Below are positions 54,829-63,777 of a stretch of DNA of 64,000 bases, piece after piece. The translations under genes and the position numbers were made by a program. The notes below the pieces were generated by a model. It saw only the letters and a program-made list of their open reading frames with translations. It searched no databases and had not been told where the DNA came from. Within the stretch, counting starts at the first letter, position 1. Every line of letters starts with the position of its first letter. The DNA is taken from the NCBI GenBank assembly GCA_040285745.1, contig JAUFOR010000004.1:372001-436000 (forward strand), written 5' to 3'. The DNA is from Barthelona sp. PCE (Eukaryota > Metamonada: BaSk clade).

Positions 54829-56364
54829 ATGCCATCCATATCGGATCTTTTTCCAGGAACTCTGACAGACAGAAGCGGAAACACAGTCAGCTCTACAGAG
54901 ATGCAAGGAAAAATTGTGGGAATTTATTGCAGTGCTCATTGGTGCCCACCATGCCGTGCATTCACACCCCTGCTCGCAGACGTCTACAACCAGGCGAAAA
55001 AGAAGAACCTTCCTTTTGAAGTTGTTTTCTTTTCAGGTGATCGCGACGAGGGCAGTTACAGGGAATATCTCGGTGAAATGCCGTGGCTTGCGGCACCATA
55101 CGACTCATACGAACGTCAATCAACCCCTAGCCAGTTCAGCATTCGAGGCATTCCAGCACTTGTTATTGTTGATTTCACAAGCGGATCAAGCGGTTCCGTC
55201 ATCGAGCACAGCGCAGTGGAAGTGATCAGGAACAAGGGCGTGAAAGCCGTTGAAGACTGGTGCCCAGCCGCAGCACGTTGGAATGGAAGTGGAACAAAGG
55301 TAGGTTCCACAACAGCAACAACCCAGAACAATAAGGCAATGCAGATGGCGGCAATGATGGCCCGTGCGGCCGCGATGCAGGACGCTCTTGAGAAGAACAG
55401 TGGGGCAAACGCCCGTGAGGTCAAGACATTCAAGCCAATGATCACACCAAGAGATGAAGTCGTTAGGGCTGTTAAGGAACCGGAAGCGAAGGCCGCAATT
55501 GACCCCGAGCTTGTAGCGCTGGTGATGGAGGTCACAGGTTGTGAGGATAGCATTGCACAGCATGCGCTCGAAAAGTTCCCCACGGCCGTTGACAATGCCA
55601 TCAATTTTGTGTTAGACAGTGGCAATACCATGATGCAGCCCGTTGACGAGAAGCCTGCGGTCGGTGCGGTTGGTTCGGTTACTACACAAGATACTGTTTT
55701 AAACAAGACACCAGAAGCAGCAGAGATCATGCAGCGTATCGAGGGCATGCGAGAGGAAAGCAGTGAGAAAATGGAGCCCGTTGCGGATAAGAGACTGACA
55801 GATGACGACATGAAGCAGATCATTCGCGATCGAATTGAGAAGGCAAAGCGTGATGATGCGGAGGCAGCCCGTAAGCAGGCTATTATCGACGAACGCACCC
55901 GCAGAGAGGAGGGTCAGAAGTCACAGAGGATGAGAGACGAGATCTTGGATATCAAGAAGAAGAGAGATCGCGAGCTCAGGATCAAGAAACGAAATGAGCA
56001 GAACAGAAGACATAGAGAGGTTGTGGCGCGTGTGGAGGCTGCAAAGAAGGAAAGGGCAATGAAGAAGCAGAGAACAGAGCCTGTTGAGGTTGAGACACCT
56101 GAGCCTGCCAAGCCAGTTGTTGCAAAGGTTCGCGTAAATGTAACCACAGCTCTCTTAAAATTCCGTGGTTCCAAGGTCAACTTGCAACACGAGTTCAACG
56201 CCACTGATACGTTCCAAGTTGTGTTTAACTATCTGCGTCAGAATGGTGTCACATCGATAAACATTTTCAACCCCGCAACGAGATCAATGATCACTGCAAA
56301 CGACGGTGCACGAACTCTCAATGAGATGGGGCTTGCTCCCAAGGCGCAATTAATGATACGTTGA
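54829..56364 (+). CDS. Thioredoxin-like (nucleoredoxin type)-UBA-UBX fusion
   Basis: A 511-aa protein with three recognisable parts. Residues 1-150 form a nucleoredoxin/tryparedoxin-type thioredoxin fold with an intact active site WCPPC at 38-42 and a cis-Pro region RGIPALVIVD near 106. Residues about 224-264 look like a UBA domain (DPELVALVMEVTGCEDSIAQ ... DNAINFVL). After an Arg/Lys/Glu helix (about 320-425), residues about 430-511 look like a UBX domain (VRVNVTTALLKFRGSK ... ARTLNEMGLAPKAQLMIR). The p97-binding FPR turn is replaced by NPAT. The closest known plan is UBXD7 (UBA-UAS-UBX), in which the UAS fold is redox-inactive. A p97/ubiquitin-linked redox enzyme is inferred. Confidence 0.75.
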   Translation: MPSISDLFPGTLTDRSGNTVSSTEMQGKIVGIYCSAHWCPPCRAFTPLLADVYNQAKKKNLPFEVVFFSGDRDEGSYREYLGEMPWLAAPYDSYERQSTPSQFSIRGIPALVIVDFTSGSSGSVIEHSAVEVIRNKGVKAVEDWCPAAARWNGSGTKVGSTTATTQNNKAMQMAAMMARAAAMQDALEKNSGANAREVKTFKPMITPRDEVVRAVKEPEAKAAIDPELVALVMEVTGCEDSIAQHALEKFPTAVDNAINFVLDSGNTMMQPVDEKPAVGAVGSVTTQDTVLNKTPEAAEIMQRIEGMREESSEKMEPVADKRLTDDDMKQIIRDRIEKAKRDDAEAARKQAIIDERTRREEGQKSQRMRDEILDIKKKRDRELRIKKRNEQNRRHREVVARVEAAKKERAMKKQRTEPVEVETPEPAKPVVAKVRVNVTTALLKFRGSKVNLQHEFNATDTFQVVFNYLRQNGVTSINIFNPATRSMITANDGARTLNEMGLAPKAQLMIR

Positions 56365-56388
56365 TTTTAGTATTGAAAGTAAACACAT

Positions 56389-58671
56389 TTACTGAATGAG
56401 ATTCTTCAGATAGACCATGATAGGTTCGTTCTTGGAACCGTCCATGCATTTGACGACGAGATCAACGCTCTTTGCTTCGGTATCGTCAACCATATAGACG
56501 AGGACGATCTCACCTTCCAAATGCGCATAACCAAAGTACCTAAAGCCCTGTTCATTGGTACCACTGGCAGCCTTGCGCAGCACACTCATGATACTGTCTG
56601 TTGTACCACTGTAGTTGAAGGAATCTTCTACGCCGTCCATTCCCAAAAACATCTCTTGGAAAGCACTCATTTCGATCTCCGTTGTAACATCAAAATCAAA
56701 AGTAGCAGGTTCAGTGACAGGGGCAGCGGTAGCGGGTGCACCGAAGTCAAGAAGGTCTTCCAATGAAACACCTTTGGGCTGAGGTGCAGCAAACTGCTCG
56801 GGTTCGGGCTCAGTGTACTGTTCGGGTTCGGGTTCGGTATGTGTGGTTTCCTCCATCTTGAGCAACTCGTCATCAACCATAGACATAGACAATGCATCCT
56901 GTAAAAAGAAATCACTGGGTTTACCCATAACAACCGCGAAAGAGTTAAATTCATCGAAAAGAGAGGCGCTGTTGGCTTGTTCAAGAGCGTATTTCTCCTG
57001 CAAAAAGATTTCAGGTTCGACAGGAGCGATTGTAGACAGTAACATATCACGGAACTGGTGAGGATCGCTGTTCATTAACTGGATATGATGGGCGTTAATG
57101 GCAACGAGCATTGTGTTCTTGCAGTTAACTAACACGTTTTGCATCTGGGTGACGACTGATCCCATAGATCCTGCGCGAACAAAGAACATGGTGTATACCG
57201 TGGGTACAAGCAGCGCTTGCGTCTCGTTATCAAGTTCGGACCAATGTTCGAGGAGCTCTTCCAGCAGATATGTGGGGATAGCGTCGGGAAGAACAGGAGC
57301 GATGTAGGGCAGTAAACCGATGAACTCATTGAGGTAAGGTACGTTGAGATGTGGAATGTGTGTGAAAATTGGTAACAAAACACTCTTTAGATAATCTAAC
57401 TTTTGGGGTGTAAGCTGAATCAAAGCCGGGAGTGTAGCAAAAATGGATTTGTATAGGGGCGTTATTTTTGAAGCCAGGATCATTCCAATTCTTCGGAAGA
57501 CGCTATCCACCGCCGACCCGTTAGCGATAAGCTTAGGAAGAATCGAAACTGCACAAGCCGCTACGTTAGGACGCGAGATATTGTGCATTGCGGTGAAGAC
57601 CTCGCTCTCGACGAACTTCCTGTTCTTACCATTGACAACAGCTTCGAAGATCTGAAGCTTAACAATTCTGATGTAGTTGGGATCTTCACGCATTATGGTG
57701 AAGTAATAGAGACAATCCTCGAACAAATTGCCGTAGATACGAACGATTGTAAGGATGTGCTTTAGCATAGAGAAACGGATCTCTTGAGTATAACAGTTTG
57801 AACACCCAAGCGTGATTAGAGGTGTTCGAAGACGGTGCATGGCCTGGTCCAGGAGTTCAGAGTCGTGTGACTGAGACACAATCCAAATCATGGCGCGAAC
57901 ACCAGCAACAACAACGGCAGGGTTGATGGTAGAAAGGACCGTCTCAATAGCATTCATAAGGGGGAAGATCTCCTCCTCGGCTGGGGTGTACTGAGGGATC
58001 AAGTCTAACACAGCAAGTGCTAGGAAGTCAGCCATCTCTCCTGCTCTGTTTAGTAAAGCAATGATGAAGTCGGAAGAGATTGAGCCACCTGTGGATTTCT
58101 GAATCTCAATGATCGACTGAGCGGCAGTTACTGCGACACGTGGATCACGGTCATTAACACAGTTGATGATGTCCTCCATAAAGTTGTTTGCTTCGAAAGC
58201 AGAAGGGTTGTAATGGAATAACTTCAAGGCGCCAATGACAGCGGTACGGCGAACATAGCCTGAGCGATCAGTGAAGCCGTGTTGGATGGGCTCTGCAAGA
58301 TAGTCTAAAACTGAAGGAGCATTAAGGCTAGTGAGACTACGTAGGGCAAGACCACGGATGGAGGGGTCAAAGTCAGATGAGCAGTCCTTTTGCATAGAGT
58401 CTACACTCATAACAGCTAGTTTTGGATTAGAAGATGCATAGTGAATCAAGATGTGGTAGGCGAGCTTCTTCTGCATAATATTTGGGGTGACAGAGAGCAT
58501 CAGCACGTCGGAGAACAGGTCTGAGAGATCAACACCCAATACCATGATGTTGATAACCTTCTTGAGTACTTCAATTTTTCTAGCAGTATTGTTCTTTGCT
58601 AAAGCGTCTCTGATGAGCTTCTTGAGATCATCAACCTCGTTCTTTTGGTTCTCTGTGCGAACGTTACGCAT
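56389..58671 (-). CDS. AP4B1: AP-4 complex beta subunit
   Basis: A 760-aa adaptin of the AP-4 trans-Golgi coat. The N-terminal trunk has beta-adaptin features: VLGVDLSDLFSDVLMLSVTP, MQKKLAYHILIHYASSNP, DCSSDFDPSIRGLALRSLTS and a YVRRTAVIGALKLF segment. These agree better with AP-4 than with AP-1/2 beta, which have TVGKDVS and KLVYLYLMNYA. An acidic hinge (TEPEPEQYTEPEPEQF) and a short C-terminal appendage follow. The length matches human AP4B1 (739 aa). ATG at 58671 follows CTTCTCTCATATATAA. Confidence 0.8.
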   Translation of the reverse strand: MRNVRTENQKNEVDDLKKLIRDALAKNNTARKIEVLKKVINIMVLGVDLSDLFSDVLMLSVTPNIMQKKLAYHILIHYASSNPKLAVMSVDSMQKDCSSDFDPSIRGLALRSLTSLNAPSVLDYLAEPIQHGFTDRSGYVRRTAVIGALKLFHYNPSAFEANNFMEDIINCVNDRDPRVAVTAAQSIIEIQKSTGGSISSDFIIALLNRAGEMADFLALAVLDLIPQYTPAEEEIFPLMNAIETVLSTINPAVVVAGVRAMIWIVSQSHDSELLDQAMHRLRTPLITLGCSNCYTQEIRFSMLKHILTIVRIYGNLFEDCLYYFTIMREDPNYIRIVKLQIFEAVVNGKNRKFVESEVFTAMHNISRPNVAACAVSILPKLIANGSAVDSVFRRIGMILASKITPLYKSIFATLPALIQLTPQKLDYLKSVLLPIFTHIPHLNVPYLNEFIGLLPYIAPVLPDAIPTYLLEELLEHWSELDNETQALLVPTVYTMFFVRAGSMGSVVTQMQNVLVNCKNTMLVAINAHHIQLMNSDPHQFRDMLLSTIAPVEPEIFLQEKYALEQANSASLFDEFNSFAVVMGKPSDFFLQDALSMSMVDDELLKMEETTHTEPEPEQYTEPEPEQFAAPQPKGVSLEDLLDFGAPATAAPVTEPATFDFDVTTEIEMSAFQEMFLGMDGVEDSFNYSGTTDSIMSVLRKAASGTNEQGFRYFGYAHLEGEIVLVYMVDDTEAKSVDLVVKCMDGSKNEPIMVYLKNLIQ

Positions 58672-58854
58672 TTATATATGAGAGAAGGAAAAAAAAAATT
58701 ATGTCATGCTATGTTGATCAGTGTCAAGGATTGTGTATGTTGTACCTATGATCAGAAACCTCCCCCAAGTATTTGCTTTGAATTAGACTTTTCTACATAG
58801 TTGAACTTTTATTAAAAATTAAATAAAAATGTACACACGTTGTACTTATTATGT

Positions 58855-59859
58855 TTATGATTCATTAACCACAGTCTTATCATTCATAGAACTTAAAACA
58901 GCATATATCATACCAAAAGCCATTAGAATATTTGCAATAATAAAGAGTAACGAAAAGACTGCTCGACCATTAATAACATCAACTAAAGCGTTGCTTAAAG
59001 GTTGGATTAGAATTGAAAGCGAAACAATAGGGGCACCACCTGGCATGATTGAAACAACAAAAATATATAAAACTGTAACAATGCTAAACATAACTATAGC
59101 GTTATATAAAATGGAGGGTAAATAATCCATCTGAAATTGAATACCTTCAGTAGCAAAAGTAATGATAAGAAGGAAAGGTAGAGCATGTAAATTAATCATA
59201 TAAGCGATATATCTGGAATCAAAACCTCGTTGAGATAAAATAGCACCCAAAACAATGTGCAAAGCAAAACAAAAAGTATCACCAACAAGATAGATCAATC
59301 CCAATGTACCACTGTTGAGATCTATTGTCTGAGTCATTGCTAATATAATACCTAAAAGTGTGATGAACAGACCAATTGTTTTTTTGATATTGTTTTTAAT
59401 ACGTTCTAATCTAAATATAACTGAAAGAACATATACAAAAATTGTAATACCAGGCATCATAGCTCCAACACTGGCTAAATTTGTTAAATTTCTGATACCT
59501 AAAAATAGTAACATTTGTGCTCCAATGGTCAATGCTAAACCACAACACAGCATTAGAAAGTGATCATAAGGTTGCATCTTTGGCTGCTCTTCTTTAACAG
59601 TGAATTTAGAAAAGAAGAACAAAAAAATTGTGCTTGCAATACAAGAGACAGAAAGAAGACTGTATTCTGGTACAGGCCAAGTATCAACTGTGTAGTTTTG
59701 GCCAGTGTATGCAAACTGGATTACAAACATTAAAATCCAAGGTATAATGACGCGTTTAAACACTGATTTCTGTGTAACTTCACTTTTGAGCTCATTAATA
59801 TCGTTTTGCCCTTCTGTAAGAGTCTTAAGCTCAACTTCAACACCACTTGACCCTGTCAT
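58855..59859 (-). CDS. DMT-superfamily (EamA-like) transporter
   Basis: A 334-aa protein with a hydrophilic N-terminus and ten membrane segments from about residue 36 to 320, arranged as two five-helix halves. Signature positions of the drug/metabolite transporter group are seen: NLASVGAMMPGITIFVYVLS in helix 4 and VSLSILIQPLSNALVDVI near the second-half equivalent. The cargo (nucleotide sugar, triose phosphate or metabolite) cannot be told. Codon usage is noticeably AT-rich compared with the neighbouring AP-4 gene. Confidence 0.75.
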   Translation of the reverse strand: MTGSSGVEVELKTLTEGQNDINELKSEVTQKSVFKRVIIPWILMFVIQFAYTGQNYTVDTWPVPEYSLLSVSCIASTIFLFFFSKFTVKEEQPKMQPYDHFLMLCCGLALTIGAQMLLFLGIRNLTNLASVGAMMPGITIFVYVLSVIFRLERIKNNIKKTIGLFITLLGIILAMTQTIDLNSGTLGLIYLVGDTFCFALHIVLGAILSQRGFDSRYIAYMINLHALPFLLIITFATEGIQFQMDYLPSILYNAIVMFSIVTVLYIFVVSIMPGGAPIVSLSILIQPLSNALVDVINGRAVFSLLFIIANILMAFGMIYAVLSSMNDKTVVNES

Positions 59860-60269
59860 GCCTTAGATATCGATCGAAAAAGGATATAATGGGAGAATGA
59901 GTTTTTTTAAATGGTAAAATACCTGACCACTTACTAGCACGCTTGTAGATGAGAATTTTTCAAAACTCATATGGATAAATGAGATATGAAGTGGACATGC
60001 CGGTATTATCATCTATGTCAAAGTTTATTTTTTTTTTATATTTTTGGCTTTGTGTGGATCTATACACTTAAAAGATGCTCAGTATGAACTGTAAAACAAG
60101 TTGTGAAAGAATAAATTTTCTTACCAAAATCGAAACCCTTGCTTATATCCTTTTTTAGCCTTAAAACCTGTCAAAAATTCATCCATCCGCGTGATCAAAT
60201 ATGTAATATATACTAAAACAAAAAATAAAGCCGAATTCCAATATTTCACTCCTTACAAATAACACACAC
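59860..60269. other. AT-rich intergenic spacer
   Basis: 410 bp between divergent genes with T runs and no credible frame, tRNA or other RNA. TTTCACTCC at 60245-60253 is the likely initiator of the RPA3-like gene. Confidence 0.5.
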
Positions 60270-60659
60270 ATGGAAAAAGAACAAATTTGGGACAGGCTCA
60301 TGCAACAAGATGGATACCCATCTCCAAAATACGTGAATCCAGAACAATACAAGAATTTGCCACCAAAACAACCTTTCAGAGCTTTTGCCCAGTTTAAGAG
60401 TTCTGGGCCCGGGTTGCAAATCATCGGGGCTTCATCTGCCGAATCCACAGAATGGGATGCAAATCTAGATATTACACAACTCACATCAATTTTCAATGAA
60501 GACGATTTGGTTGAAGTACTTGGAATGAAGGGCGAGGACGGCAAATTGCACGTGTTGGCAAGCATCTTTATTGGAGATCCTCAAAAAGGTGCTGCTATTG
60601 ATCCTGAAGTGTATAAATTTACTGCTGACATTATGCACAGTATGTCTGAGATATTTTAG
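60270..60659 (+). CDS. RPA3-like OB-fold protein (replication protein A small subunit)
   Basis: A 129-aa protein. After a Pro-rich start, residues 35-129 form a small OB-fold pattern: RAFAQFKSSGPGLQIIGAS, then DDLVEVLGMKGEDGKLHVLASIFIG, ending in a C-terminal helix EVYKFTADIMHSM. The order of strands, the V.V.G.V-like segment and the terminal helix match RPA14/Rfa3, the smallest subunit of the single-strand DNA-binding RPA trimer. Length fits (about 110-125 aa). The identification rests on pattern, not a search. Confidence 0.6.
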   Translation: MEKEQIWDRLMQQDGYPSPKYVNPEQYKNLPPKQPFRAFAQFKSSGPGLQIIGASSAESTEWDANLDITQLTSIFNEDDLVEVLGMKGEDGKLHVLASIFIGDPQKGAAIDPEVYKFTADIMHSMSEIF

Positions 60660-61025
60660 AGGTTATTGACAATTTATTAGTAGTAAATAACAGCGTAGTT
60701 TTTTTTTATCATGCAGTAATTAGATAATTACAGATAGCTTGGTTTTGAAATGAGTCTGCATTACTATTTACAACTTGGAAGATGTTATTATAAAGCTTTT
60801 TTGTAAAGTAATGCATATAGAATCTAATGTTTTTTTACTTATGCATTAAGCAAATAAACATACTTTAATATGCCCCCAAAAATGGTCTCTTGCAACCGAA
60901 TAAACACTTCAAGCAGTCAATAACAAATTTTGAGACAGAACAGTTTTGTTTCATCGATTTTATCCCTTTACCAAGTATTCAAAGCATGCATTATCGCACA
61001 AGTAGGTTATTTTATCCCCCACAAA
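60660..61025. other. AT-rich intergenic spacer
   Basis: 366 bp with no gene. The following frame stays open leftward to a TTG at 60930, but no ATG occurs before 61026. Confidence 0.5.
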
Positions 61026-63632
61026 ATGAAAATTAGAGCACATAACCGATTTGGGAAAAATGGAACTACAATGTTTATTTTTGTATTTTTTATGGTCTGG
61101 ATCATTCCTGCAGCGGTAGGAAAACTGAACAGAGGGCCAGATGACTTCCATTTTGCAATGTTATCGGAATTAGCAATTTTTTCAGCACCCAATCAATATC
61201 TTCCTCTCTTAGGATATCCACTAGCTTACGTATACACGGGAAGAAACGATAGCCAATTCGAATATTATGATTTTACCGTTTGTGTTAGGAATTATAATCA
61301 GAGTTCAGATTGCGAAATAATTTATAAACTATCAAATACTGCAGCAGTACATCATATCAACACACCTGAATATGGTATTTCTGGTGGTGCAAAAGAAATT
61401 GTATTCTTTAAGAGGTTAAAGAACGACAGTGTGATCATTGTAGAACACATTGTTCCTTTTGTTTTTGCATTTGCAAATGATGTTAGCAATGTATTACCTA
61501 CTATAGTATATACAGCTATTTTTGTTGTGATATTCTTAATGGGAAGATTCTTACCACAGTCAAATTTGTTTTATTTTCCTATTTATGTGTTACGTGCAGC
61601 AGTAATTTTACTTTGTGATGCTTTAATTTTTTTAATTCTGTTCAGTACTGTACTATCAGAATCGTCACAAAGGTTCTTATCCGCATTGTTATTTGCTTTT
61701 TTACCTTATTTATTATTATTATATTCAGGTACCCAGCAATTGATACTTTTTGTTTTGGAGAATGGCACAAAAATTTTTGCATTGTCTTCTGATCAAATAG
61801 TTTCAAATATTCTTTGCAATTCAATTTTAAACCATTTCTTGTTTAAATTAGCACTTTTACTAATTTCTTTAATAGTTTTTAGATTTATATGTTTACCTTT
61901 CCGAGATAATTCATTTTCTGAATTCTTTGGTCTGATGGTTTTACGTTTTTGTTGTGTAGCAACTTTAACATCATTCTTACAACAAGTTCAATTATTTAAT
62001 TCCATTTTTGTGAGATTATTGTTGGGTTCTTTGTTTTTTGTTGTTTGGGTATTATTGTTTACTGTAATACAAATAATGCCATTTAAATATATTTTCAATA
62101 AGATAATTTTATTTTGGAAAAAAGGTTCAAAAAATCAACGTGCATATACAGATTTGGAATTTAGAATATTGTTAGAGACAGAAATGTATTTAGAATCAAT
62201 TATTGATGGTGAGAGGCAAAAAAAGTCTGAAACAGAACCTTCTTCACAGAACATCTCGATAATTGGAGAAGAACGTAAGCGAAAATTTTCATTTGAATTT
62301 GTTTCGTTTTTTAAAGTACTTAATTCTACTCCTAATGGTTCTATTGAAGAGAAGGAAAAGTTTGGCAGAGGATGTTCTGTTTGTCAACTCCTCAGACATC
62401 CTATTATTATTAAAAGATTTCTTCGTGCATCGTTGCGTGGTGCTTTTGGTTTTAGTCACGACTATGACGTCATTCTAGCATCGTATCTTGCTAGGTTAGT
62501 TGTTGACAACCAGTTGCACGTGTCAGAACAAGAGGTATTGAGCAGAACAAAGAAGGTAGTGCCAACAAATAACACTGATCGACGATTAAGTATTAATTCT
62601 GATTCACACTCAAGATATAGCTCTTCAACGGTGGATTTCACATCAACAATACCATTTGTTGAGATTGAAGCGTTGAGAGTCAAAATAGTGAATCATATGC
62701 ACAATTATGCACGATTTTTTAGTTTAATTTTCATTTTCATACCAATTAAAGGATTTGTTGTTCTTCATCTTGTGTGTTGTCGTCTTGGTCGGTTTCCAAT
62801 TAAAAGAAAGATGACACTACATGAAAAGATTGACTGCAATCCGACGAGACATTTAGGAATCCTAAATCATCCCAAAACTTCTTATTATATAGGCGCCATT
62901 GTCTTATTCATCATGGAGCTGGGTTGTGCATCGGTTTTTTCTTTCTCTCGTAAAGTAAGTCAGTTTCACTTATGGTGTTTCTTGTTTTTTGCAACATGGA
63001 TTGCTATAGCAGTTACAAATGGTGTACGGAAGTACAGGAGGTTTCATGATCCGTGGTGGGATTTTAAAAAATTGCACAATCATTTAACAGCTTCAAAAAC
63101 GTCAAAGAGTTTTGCAACTGAAAGTAATAGATCATTAAGATCATTAAGTAGGATATCAACAAAGGATCATCTGAGTGATCCCCCAACCAATTTTGATTAT
63201 ATCACCGAGGAATTGGGGATGGAAAGTGTCAGTGAACATTTGAGTGTGTATGGTGATGATTTTTCTCCAACAATAAGAGTTTCTGCAACCAATGAATTAC
63301 AACCACTAAATCTTTCCGGTGAATTTGATGCATTTGATGAGTTTGCAGAGATACAAGAGGTTCAAGAGTTGGACTTTTTTGATGCTATCAAGTCTTCTGG
63401 AATGCAGTTCGATGAAGAAAGCATTTTTATTCCTCCAGAAATCGCTGAATTGGCTGATAACGTCTGCTCTGTATTATTGTTGCATGAAGAAGTACATTTT
63501 GAGACTGCAGTAACACTAATCTCACAAAGTTTAGCAGAAGCAAGGGATTTTGGTCCTTCAACACCAATAATGGATATGATTGATCTTGAATCTATATCAA
63601 ATTCACTTAAATCAGAGTTTTATACCGAATAA
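61026..63632 (+). CDS. Orphan multi-pass membrane protein, 868 aa
   Basis: The first ATG is 61026 (MKIRAHNRFGKNGTT). A signal-like helix (about residues 16-32) leads to a lumenal domain of about 130 residues with Asn-X-Ser/Thr sites and Cys pairs. Then come seven or so membrane segments (about 150-350, for example FLSALLFAFLPYLLLLYS). A cytosolic region follows with Ser-rich stretches and three more hydrophobic segments (about 675-810). The acidic C-terminus (FDAFDEFAEIQEVQELDFF) is long. I do not recognise it. Receptor-like or transporter-like roles are both possible. Confidence 0.65.
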   Translation: MKIRAHNRFGKNGTTMFIFVFFMVWIIPAAVGKLNRGPDDFHFAMLSELAIFSAPNQYLPLLGYPLAYVYTGRNDSQFEYYDFTVCVRNYNQSSDCEIIYKLSNTAAVHHINTPEYGISGGAKEIVFFKRLKNDSVIIVEHIVPFVFAFANDVSNVLPTIVYTAIFVVIFLMGRFLPQSNLFYFPIYVLRAAVILLCDALIFLILFSTVLSESSQRFLSALLFAFLPYLLLLYSGTQQLILFVLENGTKIFALSSDQIVSNILCNSILNHFLFKLALLLISLIVFRFICLPFRDNSFSEFFGLMVLRFCCVATLTSFLQQVQLFNSIFVRLLLGSLFFVVWVLLFTVIQIMPFKYIFNKIILFWKKGSKNQRAYTDLEFRILLETEMYLESIIDGERQKKSETEPSSQNISIIGEERKRKFSFEFVSFFKVLNSTPNGSIEEKEKFGRGCSVCQLLRHPIIIKRFLRASLRGAFGFSHDYDVILASYLARLVVDNQLHVSEQEVLSRTKKVVPTNNTDRRLSINSDSHSRYSSSTVDFTSTIPFVEIEALRVKIVNHMHNYARFFSLIFIFIPIKGFVVLHLVCCRLGRFPIKRKMTLHEKIDCNPTRHLGILNHPKTSYYIGAIVLFIMELGCASVFSFSRKVSQFHLWCFLFFATWIAIAVTNGVRKYRRFHDPWWDFKKLHNHLTASKTSKSFATESNRSLRSLSRISTKDHLSDPPTNFDYITEELGMESVSEHLSVYGDDFSPTIRVSATNELQPLNLSGEFDAFDEFAEIQEVQELDFFDAIKSSGMQFDEESIFIPPEIAELADNVCSVLLLHEEVHFETAVTLISQSLAEARDFGPSTPIMDMIDLESISNSLKSEFYTE

Positions 63633-63777
63633 TAACAAATATAAAAATTAATTTTGAAATTAGTCGTTTTATTACTATATTTTCAATAAACTAACATTTT
63701 TGCTGTTTTTGTTTTTGTATGTGCGGGGGTTAAAAGGAAAAAAGGGTTAAAAATCCAGTATAGAAAAGTTAAAATCT

